In this document: positions 56,979 through 64,000 of the stretch, in pieces
Numbering within the stretch: position 1 is the first letter of the stretch
Layout: the number at the start of each line of letters is the position of its first letter
Source: Treponema sp.
Lineage (GTDB): Bacteria > Spirochaetota > Spirochaetia > Treponematales > Treponemataceae
NCBI GenBank assembly: GCA_016293915.1
Contig: JAEDCY010000002.1
Coordinates: forward strand, 1 to 64,000
DNA length: 64,000 bases
Direction: 5' to 3'
Notes under the pieces: generated by a model
Database searches by the model: none
Told to the model about the DNA's origin: nothing
Seen by the model: the letters and a program-made list of their open reading frames with translations, nothing else
Position numbers and translations under genes: made by a program

Positions 56979-58985
56979 TCAAGACAGTTTCTTCAAAATA
57001 ATATAGGTAATATCATCATTAAAGTTTTCTGAGCCGGAAAATTTTCTAAGGGCCGCAGGAAGAGCTGTTACCTGATCTTTTACACTATGGCCAATATTTC
57101 CCTTGAAAACAGCTAAAATTCCATCCGCTCCAAAGTATTTATTGTCAGGACTAGTACATTCTGTAATTCCATCGGTGTAAAGAACAAGCTCATCACCTTT
57201 GCTCATATTAAAATGAACTGTTTCAAATTCAATAGGAAAATCTGCTATACCGATAGCACCAAACTGATTTACGCCTTCCTCTTCAACATTTTTGATTTCA
57301 CCACTTTCTGCATGATAAACAATTGCCTTTGGATGACCGGCATTTACAAGCTCAATATCATCTTTGTTAAAGCGGATAAGCATACCTGTTAGGTAGTTTT
57401 CAATATTTCCTTTTTCAATAATTATACGTTCATTAATTTTATCCATTACTTCATTTAAAGGTAAATTAATGCCCTTTTGAAATTCATTTTCAATGATATT
57501 TTTTACAAGCATTGTGACAAGTCCTGACGCAATACCGTGGCCAGAAATATCAAAAATTCCAATACCTTTAAGTTTATTTTCTGAAATGAAGGTAATATAA
57601 AGGTCACCGGAAACTCCGGACATAGGCTTAAAGGCTATATCTATATCCCAGTCTTTTAGTTCAGAAGTATCTACTTTATAAAAGCTTTTTTGAACAAAAC
57701 CCGCAAGGTCAATTTCCTTAAGTGCTCTGTTTTTCTCTTTTTCAAGGGCTTCTGTTCTTTCTGAAACAAGCTCTTCAAGATTTTTGTTCATATATTCGAA
57801 CATTCCCGCCATCTTTACAAAGTTTACAATGAGTAAACTAAGGAAAAAGAAGATAGCGAATAACCAGCCGATAGAAATAATGAGAGGATTAAAAGGATTT
57901 TTGAAAACATATGTTGAAAATAGCTGGGAAATAAGGGCAATATAAATTGGAACAAAACATAAAATAAGTTTAATTGCCCGTTCATTTTTATTCACTAAAC
58001 CTTTAATTACAATCGCTAGAGGGAAAATAAATTGAACAACCATTGTTAAAAATGAAAAATATAATAAAAGCTTTGTTTCTGAAATAGTTCTTCCAAAGAA
58101 AGGTAATGAAACTGCTATTAAAGAGATTAAAACTCGTATACCTTTGCTCCTTCTGCTTTCCTTGTATTTTAAGAAATCCCGGGCAAAATTAATTACAAAA
58201 TAACAGGTTAGTAGTGGGGCGGCACCATTAAAAATTTTTTCAAAAAGAAGAAATGAATATTCGTGTTTATAGATAATTGAATATTCACCAATATAGAAGG
58301 TAACCAGATAGAAGGCAGTATGAAGACATATCTGACCGAAAGAAAAATTTTCAACTTCAGATTTACGCAGGAAAAATATAAAAATATATATGAGGAATAC
58401 AAGAAGAAGTACAACAGAAAAAATCATATATATTTTTGAATTAATAAGATTGTCAAATTCTATCTTGTGAATTACATCGTTTGAACTTGAAATAAAAGGA
58501 TCGTCCTGAAGTGCTCCATAATCATCACACCATACTGTAATTGAAATTGTATTTGTCGAAGAGAAATCAAGATATTCAATAGGAATCTTAAAATAACTTG
58601 AGGTTTCACCCTCAGTAAATTGATGAGGTGGAAAAGAGCCGACGCTGCCTAATGGATGCCCGTTTATAAAAACCTTGGCAGAAATTTTTACACGACCAAG
58701 ATAAAGATAGGGATCTTTGTTTATGAAGTTTACTGGAATTGGAAAAGTATTTTTAAGATAAATATATCCTCTTTTATTGTCTAGTAAGGCTGAGAGTCTT
58801 GATAAATCCTGATTAGGAAGATTTATAAACTCATGAGGTTCTCCCAAATTAGAATATTGCCAGCCGGTATTAAAATAAATTCGGTTCTGTAATTCTGATT
58901 TATCTTTACAGGCAGTTATAGAGAAAAGAATAATGGTTAGCAATAAAAATTTGTAAAAAAACTTCTTCATTAAAAATTTTGACAT
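56979..58985 (-). CDS. 7TM-DISM receptor with SpoIIE/PP2C phosphatase domain
   Basis: A 668-residue protein. A lipoprotein-like signal (ITAC) and a periplasmic jelly-roll-type domain come first, then seven hydrophobic helices (about 180-385), a coiled coil with SERTEALEKEKNRAL, and a C-terminal PP2C/SpoIIE phosphatase: DIAFKPMSGVSGDLY, GIGIFDISGHGIASGLV, LVLYTDGITEC. It would dephosphorylate an STAS antagonist in response to an external signal. Only the next genes (59063, 59683, 60051) complete the pathway. Confidence 0.85.
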   Translation of the reverse strand: MSKFLMKKFFYKFLLLTIILFSITACKDKSELQNRIYFNTGWQYSNLGEPHEFINLPNQDLSRLSALLDNKRGYIYLKNTFPIPVNFINKDPYLYLGRVKISAKVFINGHPLGSVGSFPPHQFTEGETSSYFKIPIEYLDFSSTNTISITVWCDDYGALQDDPFISSSNDVIHKIEFDNLINSKIYMIFSVVLLLVFLIYIFIFFLRKSEVENFSFGQICLHTAFYLVTFYIGEYSIIYKHEYSFLLFEKIFNGAAPLLTCYFVINFARDFLKYKESRRSKGIRVLISLIAVSLPFFGRTISETKLLLYFSFLTMVVQFIFPLAIVIKGLVNKNERAIKLILCFVPIYIALISQLFSTYVFKNPFNPLIISIGWLFAIFFFLSLLIVNFVKMAGMFEYMNKNLEELVSERTEALEKEKNRALKEIDLAGFVQKSFYKVDTSELKDWDIDIAFKPMSGVSGDLYITFISENKLKGIGIFDISGHGIASGLVTMLVKNIIENEFQKGINLPLNEVMDKINERIIIEKGNIENYLTGMLIRFNKDDIELVNAGHPKAIVYHAESGEIKNVEEEGVNQFGAIGIADFPIEFETVHFNMSKGDELVLYTDGITECTSPDNKYFGADGILAVFKGNIGHSVKDQVTALPAALRKFSGSENFNDDITYIILKKLS

Positions 58986-59062
58986 AAAAAAAGCGCCTGT
59001 TTTAGGGGATTAAATTCCAATGAAACAGACACTTTTATATTTACTATAAAAATTAAAATTAA

Positions 59063-59617
59063 TTATTCACCATCGTGATTTGCGTTATGGAATTTCTGCT
59101 GGTACTTTTTAAGCATTGCAACAGCATTTCTTTTTCCGTTGTACACAAAACCACCATTCCAATATTCCAATGCAGCGAACAAAGCGTTACCACCATCCTG
59201 ACTGTCAGATTCCTTTGTTCTGAATGAAACGTAATTAGAAAGTTCCATGAAATCATTATTATGGAGACATTCAAGACGTTTTTTATTAAAGTCGTTCCAT
59301 TTTTCCAGATCCTGGAATCCTTCACCTTCGTCCTGTACAATAATATGTGCATGTGTTGGGCTGAATGAATACCAAACTGTTACCTTCTTGTTAATATCAC
59401 AGTGGTTACCATGCTTAACAGCATTTTTAATAACCTCACTAATCTGCTGTTCAAGAAGATTCAACTCTTTAATTTCTGTAGGTGCTGACTGAACAATCAG
59501 CAATGTGAAATAACGAATCTGTCTGAAATCAGAAGGAAATTCCTTCTTCAGCATATTTGTTTTATCAAACAAAGGGTCGTTCTCGTCCGATCTGAGTTCC
59601 TTAAAGTCTTGAACCAT
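59063..59617 (-). CDS. RsbW-like HATPase anti-sigma/serine kinase
   Basis: A 184-residue protein with an ATPase-fold N-box (EVIKNAVKHGNHCDINKKVTVWYSF) and a G1-type VQDEGEGFQDLE, typical of the HATPase_c serine kinases of partner switching. The C-terminal half is longer than RsbW. It would phosphorylate the STAS protein at 59683 or sequester a sigma factor or another target. Confidence 0.8.
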   Translation of the reverse strand: MVQDFKELRSDENDPLFDKTNMLKKEFPSDFRQIRYFTLLIVQSAPTEIKELNLLEQQISEVIKNAVKHGNHCDINKKVTVWYSFSPTHAHIIVQDEGEGFQDLEKWNDFNKKRLECLHNNDFMELSNYVSFRTKESDSQDGGNALFAALEYWNGGFVYNGKRNAVAMLKKYQQKFHNANHDGE

Positions 59618-59682
59618 TTCAGTTCCTCCTGCAGTTTACTTACTTTTAATAATTGATGACAACTTTTTTAATAATATAAAAA

Positions 59683-60021
59683 TTATTCTTTTACCATCAA
59701 AAGAGCTTCTTCAATACTGTTTGCAATAGGGAAGTAGCCCATAAGCTTAGTAAGTTCAATTACCTTTTTTACTGATCCATGAATATTTGCAATAGCAAGA
59801 TTCAAGTTCATTTTTTTAATTGTAGAGCAAATGTAAATGAGTGCACCAATTCCAGACGAATCGATGTAATCAACCTGCTCAAGGTTAATTACGAATTTCT
59901 TTACGTTTTTTTCAAGCATCTTCATAACAAGCTCTTTAAGCTTATATGAATTGTAAAGATCCATCTCACCGGTTACGTCAATGATGTAAACATCACCATT
60001 CTTACGTATTTTAAGTTCCAT
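59683..60021 (-). CDS. STAS-domain anti-anti-sigma factor
   Basis: A 112-residue SpoIIAA/RsbV-like protein. YIDSSGIGALIYI (about 51-63) holds the phosphorylatable serine. GEMDLYNSYKLKELV and LTKLMGYFPIANSIEEAL complete the fold. Its phosphorylation state decides whether it binds the kinase 59063. Confidence 0.9.
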   Translation of the reverse strand: MELKIRKNGDVYIIDVTGEMDLYNSYKLKELVMKMLEKNVKKFVINLEQVDYIDSSGIGALIYICSTIKKMNLNLAIANIHGSVKKVIELTKLMGYFPIANSIEEALLMVKE

Positions 60022-60050
60022 ACGAATCTCCTTTTTAACTCCTAATTTAA

Positions 60051-61724
60051 TTATTGTATTTTAATAACCAAAAGGCTCTGATCATCATACTGCTGTGCAG
60101 TTCCGCAGTACTTCTTCAAATCGTCCTTTACCCGGTTTGAAATATCTTTCGCTGCTGCACCAGCGTTCTTTACAATAACCTTCTTTAGATTCTCAATAGA
60201 ATATTGTACACCATTTTCATTGAGAGATTCAAGTAATCCGTCAGTACAAGTTGCGAGAATATCACCAGAATCGAGCTTAATTGGAAGGTTTGTAAATACA
60301 GTATCCTTAGTAACACCCATTGGCTCACTAGGAATAGAAATCTGTTTGATAGTTCCTTCCGATGCAGAATAATGGAATACCGGATTGTTTCCACATGTAC
60401 TGATTTCAGCTTCTTTTGTTGTTGCGTTATAATTAATAAGCGCAATACTTGCAAAATGGTCAATCTTTGAGCTTTCGAGACAGATACCTCTATTTGCCCA
60501 TGACATAATTGTAGATGCAGACTGTGCTGTGTGTACGGCAAGGCGAAGAATTGCACGAATCATAATCATTACGATAAGTGAGTTCATACCTTTGCCTGCA
60601 ATATCTGCCATTACAAATGATATGCGGTCTTTTCTTGATACAAGAATATCATAATAGTCACCGCAGACATTTTCTGCAGGAATAGAGTAACAACCGATTG
60701 AAAGACCAGGTATAACAGGAAGTTTTGCAGGTAGCATATCTTTCTGATATTTAGAAGCAATACTGCCACCTTTGTTTAATTCAGTATGTTCAGCATAATC
60801 AAGGAAGCTGTAAAGAGGTTTAATTGCAGTAGAAACTGCTTCGGCGAGCATAATTGCATTATCAAAATCATCTTTTGTGAATTTTTCGTTATCAGGTTTA
60901 CGTGCAAGAGCTACAAGACCTACAACAGATTCAACCTGTTTGATAGGTGCAAAGATATAACTGCCGCAGCGAAGGAACTCTTCAGGTCCATTCTGATATA
61001 CACGAGGGTCTTTTACAGAGTCTGTAATAAGAACTGGCTGTCCTTCTGTAAAAATCTGACCAAAAATATTGTCCTGTAAAGAGAACTGTGCAAAACGAAG
61101 GTTTGTTTCTACACGAATTGGCTTATGAGGAAGGTCTTCCGGTAATTTGTAAGGAGGCGGGAAGGCTCCCTTGAATGATTTAACGGCAAGAGTGTTATCA
61201 TAATCGTCTGCAATAAGGAAAATACAACCGTCAGCCTTAATTTTATCTGTGAAAAGATCATTACAGTACTCGAGAAAGTTCTCCATACTGTTGTTGTTTG
61301 TGAAAAATGTAGAAAGCTTAGCAATAAGATCGCGGTTTAATTCGATATAACGCTGGTTTTTCTCTTCAATCTGCTGAATAACAGCTCTGTTTACCATGTC
61401 GTTATCACGAGAAGCTGAAATTTCAGCAGCTTTTTTAGCAGCTTTCTTTTCTTCGAGTTTCTGAGGGTTTACAAATGCTTTTATAATCAGATATGGAAGG
61501 AGTACAACCTCTGAAAGAATGATTGTAAACACAACGTATGAATAATAACCTTTGAAAGTACTGTAAATTGTGCCGAGAATCATGATTCCTGCAGAAATTA
61601 AGAAGGTAAGACTGATTTTTGCCTTACTTCTAAGCTTAATTATCAGAAGTAAGATTAAAAGCAGAGCACTTACGCCGGCTGCAATGTAAAGAGGAACGTT
61701 TATAAATGAATCAATGGTAAACAA
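60051..61724 (-). CDS. GAF-SpoIIE/PP2C phosphatase
   Basis: A 557-residue protein. Two N-terminal membrane helices (about 12-28, 37-90), a coiled coil, a GAF domain (about 145-300: CIFLIADDYDNTLAVKSF...AEAVSTAIKPLY), then the PP2C phosphatase: GSIASKYQKDMLPAKLP, AENVCGDYYDI, FVMADIAGKGMNSLIVMIMIRAI and LATCTDGLLE. A second phosphatase for the same STAS protein, giving a two-input partner switch. Confidence 0.88.
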   Translation of the reverse strand: MFTIDSFINVPLYIAAGVSALLLILLLIIKLRSKAKISLTFLISAGIMILGTIYSTFKGYYSYVVFTIILSEVVLLPYLIIKAFVNPQKLEEKKAAKKAAEISASRDNDMVNRAVIQQIEEKNQRYIELNRDLIAKLSTFFTNNNSMENFLEYCNDLFTDKIKADGCIFLIADDYDNTLAVKSFKGAFPPPYKLPEDLPHKPIRVETNLRFAQFSLQDNIFGQIFTEGQPVLITDSVKDPRVYQNGPEEFLRCGSYIFAPIKQVESVVGLVALARKPDNEKFTKDDFDNAIMLAEAVSTAIKPLYSFLDYAEHTELNKGGSIASKYQKDMLPAKLPVIPGLSIGCYSIPAENVCGDYYDILVSRKDRISFVMADIAGKGMNSLIVMIMIRAILRLAVHTAQSASTIMSWANRGICLESSKIDHFASIALINYNATTKEAEISTCGNNPVFHYSASEGTIKQISIPSEPMGVTKDTVFTNLPIKLDSGDILATCTDGLLESLNENGVQYSIENLKKVIVKNAGAAAKDISNRVKDDLKKYCGTAQQYDDQSLLVIKIQ

Positions 61725-61878
61725 ATTTTTCTCCTAACGTATATAGTATTACTATATTATCGGCATTATCTTAGATTTTAGCATTGAAATTTTTAGCCGT
61801 CAAGGAATTGTTTCTTTATTGTTTATTTACAAAATGCCGTAATACGAACTTTAAGAAACTTCCCTTATTATCCGGGCA

Positions 61879-62817
61879 TTAACCGGGGATTTCGCTGTTT
61901 GAATCAGTCATTGCGCGGCGTAAAACTATACATTTTATGCGGTTCAAAAGTCTTTTTGCCAGTGGAATTTTATATTTTTTCTGGAAATCAATAACTGCGG
62001 CATCCATAGGAATATTATCACCGAATTTTTTCTTAAGATCGTCCCAGTAACGCACTGTCCAGACATAAAGATCGCCTAGTGTACGGCCAGGAAAGTTTCT
62101 TAAGATATATTTTTCGCGGATTATTGAAACCAGAGGAAAATATACGTTAAAAAACCAGGATTTTATTGCTTCTTCCATGGAAACTTCTGTCGGTTTATTC
62201 TGATTCATATAATATTTATGTGTCAGAATATGATTATAGATTACGTCATAGCGTCCGGGTCTTGAAAAATCCAGGCACCAGTAATCAGTTATATCACCAA
62301 AACCTGTTTCGCTGTAAAATACACGTTTTTCGTAATTGATAATCTGTTTTTGGATTTCTTTGAGGGAATCTGCTTTTTTGAGTTTTATTTCACTCTGAAG
62401 GGATACTACTTCTGCATCTATGAACTCTGTTCCGCGGGCCTTGGCAACCGAAACACGGTGGTTTCCGTCACGAACAAAGTATAAGCCTGCGATTTCGTAA
62501 ACCTTTATAGGAGGAAGAGTTACATCGTTTAGAGCGGCCTCGTCTACATGCTGCCAGCGGTTTTTAAGATGAGTACTTTTGGGAAAGAATCTGTTATCAA
62601 AATCTTTATAGCGGCCTTCGCTGCCAACAATCTTTTCGATAGGAATTACCTTCATTCCGATGTAGGTTTCAGAGCTGGATTTTATCATCTGTTTTACATC
62701 ATTAAGGGAAATAAGAGTTGCTTCTTCTGGTGTAAGCAGATGCTGAATCTCATTTATAAATGCTTTTGTGTGTGCTTTGTTAAAATCTTCTTCTGATTTT
62801 ACTTTTGAAAAATCCAT
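61879..62817 (-). CDS. ParB-like-domain hypothetical protein
   Basis: A 312-residue protein. FVRDGNHRVSVAKARG (about 113-128) resembles the ParB/Srx nuclease signature (DGxHR), but no HTH partner-like region is seen. The C-terminal half is basic and contains Trp-rich blocks (WSFNVYFPLVSIIREKYI-like). Ends one base before the metallophosphoesterase gene. Spirochaete-type conserved protein of unknown role. Confidence 0.6.
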   Translation of the reverse strand: MDFSKVKSEEDFNKAHTKAFINEIQHLLTPEEATLISLNDVKQMIKSSSETYIGMKVIPIEKIVGSEGRYKDFDNRFFPKSTHLKNRWQHVDEAALNDVTLPPIKVYEIAGLYFVRDGNHRVSVAKARGTEFIDAEVVSLQSEIKLKKADSLKEIQKQIINYEKRVFYSETGFGDITDYWCLDFSRPGRYDVIYNHILTHKYYMNQNKPTEVSMEEAIKSWFFNVYFPLVSIIREKYILRNFPGRTLGDLYVWTVRYWDDLKKKFGDNIPMDAAVIDFQKKYKIPLAKRLLNRIKCIVLRRAMTDSNSEIPG

Positions 62818-62818
62818 C

Positions 62819-63550
62819 TTAGTTGTCCTTGTTTTCTGTTGTTTTCATCGGCAGTTCAATTACATAATGAGCATATGCATTGACTACAGTGGTATCGTAG
62901 TATTTTCCTACTCGCTCTTCACGTAAATCATAAAGATGTATATGACCATGAACCATATAAGTAGGCTTAAAACGCTGTAAAAACCAGTTATAACAGTCAA
63001 AACCAATATGGCACTGGTCTTCATGATCATGAATATGACGTGGAGATGCGTGTGTCATGAAAATATCAAGAAATCTTCCATATTTTAACTTATTAATAAT
63101 CAATCTTGGAACCATTTTAAGGAGCTTGAACTTCATATGAGAGTCTGAAAACTGACAGAGCCCATTGTTGTAGCGGACTGTTCCAGAAGTTCCTGCTATT
63201 AATAGTGGTGTTTTTTTTCCGGTTTGCGGATCTTCGAATATTAAATTTTCATTTACAAAGTTTTTGAAGCCAAGGTAAGTAGCTCCATGGCCATGAATTG
63301 CCTGGTCATAATTTTTTGTAAAACGCGAGCCATCCAGGCGGCTGTCTTTGTGATATAAATGATACTCTTTTAAATCGTGGTTTCCGAATACGAAGTAAGT
63401 AGGTTTATTAAATACAGAAACTATAAAATCAATATAGTCCATAGGAAGATCGCCTGCACATAGAATAAGATCAATGTCAGGAAAGGCTTCCTTTACATTC
63501 TGATTATAGATAAGCGGGTCTACATAGTCGGATACACATAAAATTTTCAT
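62819..63550 (-). CDS. Metallophosphoesterase
   Basis: A 243-residue protein. Calcineurin-like metal motifs: VSDYVD (D7-type), CAGDLP, FGNHDLKEY (GNHD near 57), MTHASPRHIHDH and VHGHIHLYDL. The first motif DxH reads DYVD rather than DxH, a deviation. Probably a phosphodiesterase of unknown substrate. Overlaps its neighbour by one base. Confidence 0.8.
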   Translation of the reverse strand: MKILCVSDYVDPLIYNQNVKEAFPDIDLILCAGDLPMDYIDFIVSVFNKPTYFVFGNHDLKEYHLYHKDSRLDGSRFTKNYDQAIHGHGATYLGFKNFVNENLIFEDPQTGKKTPLLIAGTSGTVRYNNGLCQFSDSHMKFKLLKMVPRLIINKLKYGRFLDIFMTHASPRHIHDHEDQCHIGFDCYNWFLQRFKPTYMVHGHIHLYDLREERVGKYYDTTVVNAYAHYVIELPMKTTENKDN

Positions 63551-64000
63551 TATGAACCAGCTTTTGAAAGAAGTGCTTCGAGTTTTTGTTTTTCTATAAG
63601 CTCGATAGGGCGGTTTTCTGCAAAACGTTTTGCAGCGGTATTAAAACCGGAACTTGAAAAAAGAAAAGCCTTTACACAGTTCATAGATTTCATTAAATCA
63701 AGTGATTCGTGAATCTGTGCTTCATCAATAGGCTCCGGTTCGCGATAAAAGCGGATAAAAATAACCTGCTTTCGAACTGCCATCCATGATTCATCACTCT
63801 TGTTTACGCCTGTAATCTGGCAACCCCATTTTTTTTGATCGCAGGAAAGAACCTGAAGGTTCATAGCCTTTACAGTTGCATTGCGGCAGATTATAGGGAA
63901 TTCTTCGTTGCTGCAGGTAAGATAATCTTTTAGATAATCATTTGCCTGAAGGTCTTTATATTCAGAAAGCTTTGCAGATACATCGCGGAAGCCTTTGTTA
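63550..64000 (-). CDS. Mrr-like restriction-endonuclease-fold protein (truncated by window)
   Basis: The frame is open up to the window edge (64000), so the N-terminus is missing. The C-terminal part (VIFIRFYREPEPIDEAQIHESLDLMKSMNCVKAFLFSSSGFNTAAKRFAENRPIELIEKQKLEALL) resembles the C-terminal half of Mrr-cat domains, where ...G(F)...A..FA....I.LID...L is typical. The catalytic residues would lie upstream. A methylated-DNA endonuclease or a related DNA-binding role is possible. Confidence 0.45.
   Translation of the reverse strand, partial: NKGFRDVSAKLSEYKDLQANDYLKDYLTCSNEEFPIICRNATVKAMNLQVLSCDQKKWGCQITGVNKSDESWMAVRKQVIFIRFYREPEPIDEAQIHESLDLMKSMNCVKAFLFSSSGFNTAAKRFAENRPIELIEKQKLEALLSKAGS

Overview
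The window looks like a low-GC spirochaete chromosome, most probably Treponema. This is inferred from the chromosomal gene set (a ThrRS without TGS domain, Hsp33, tmRNA with a tag ending ALAA, a 7TM/SpoIIE phosphatase plus STAS/anti-sigma set); no rRNA is present to confirm it. It carries a complete integrative and conjugative element (ICE) of about 52.6 kb. The ICE sits at the 3' end of a tRNA-Pro(UGG) gene: the intact tRNA is at 53123-53195 (minus) and a 47-bp copy of its 3' end lies at 510-556. Left of 510 are two decayed tandem att-like units and the terminator that once followed the tRNA.

ICE layout, left to right: hairpin-rich left end and an ICE-encoded tRNA (0.5-0.94 kb); ParA/ParB partition and small replication/maintenance genes including SSB (1-8 kb); VirB8/9/10/6 (8-13.5 kb); a cassette-like stretch of toxin-antitoxin and small membrane genes bounded by one 18-bp palindrome (13.8-17.1 kb); TopB, an oriT-like region and a MOBP-type relaxase (17.1-20.8 kb); VirD4, VirB11, VirB2, VirB3, VirB4, VirB5 (21.9-29.9 kb); a 1,971-residue Ig-like-repeat lipoprotein (30-35.9 kb); lipoprotein and regulatory-type genes (36-38.5 kb); ArdC-like and polyvalent proteins (38.6-41.8 kb); a 3,146-residue methylase-helicase (42-51.4 kb); integrase and XRE regulator (51.5-53 kb). 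To the right are thrS, hslO, ssrA, a partner-switching phosphatase/STAS/kinase cluster and a metallophosphoesterase.

The main result is a candidate alternative translation-initiation system. The tRNA at 864-938 has a canonical cloverleaf body but the hallmark of bacterial initiator tRNA, an unpaired 1:72 position (C1 x U72), with a 5' end like tRNA-fMet. Its anticodon is AAG instead of CAU, so it should read CUU. Four key ICE genes (relaxase, VirD4, VirB2 and the giant lipoprotein) have no ATG/GTG/TTG where one is expected. Each has a perfect AAGGAGG, 5-6 bases, then CTT, in the shared context TAGCTT, followed by an open frame that restores proper N-termini, including a textbook lipoprotein signal. 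The AGCUU on the mRNA complements five bases of the anticodon loop (positions 34-38), which would explain the unusual C37. I infer that the ICE carries its own initiator tRNA dedicated to CUU starts and that this may gate conjugation.

Other unusual structure: about 19 copies of GAGCGCAG-NN-CTGCGCTC with compensatory changes, placed between genes and just ahead of ribosome binding sites; an exact 313-bp cassette duplication; an antisense tRNA-like element inside the methylase-helicase gene; and an overprinted 126-codon gene in the same gene.
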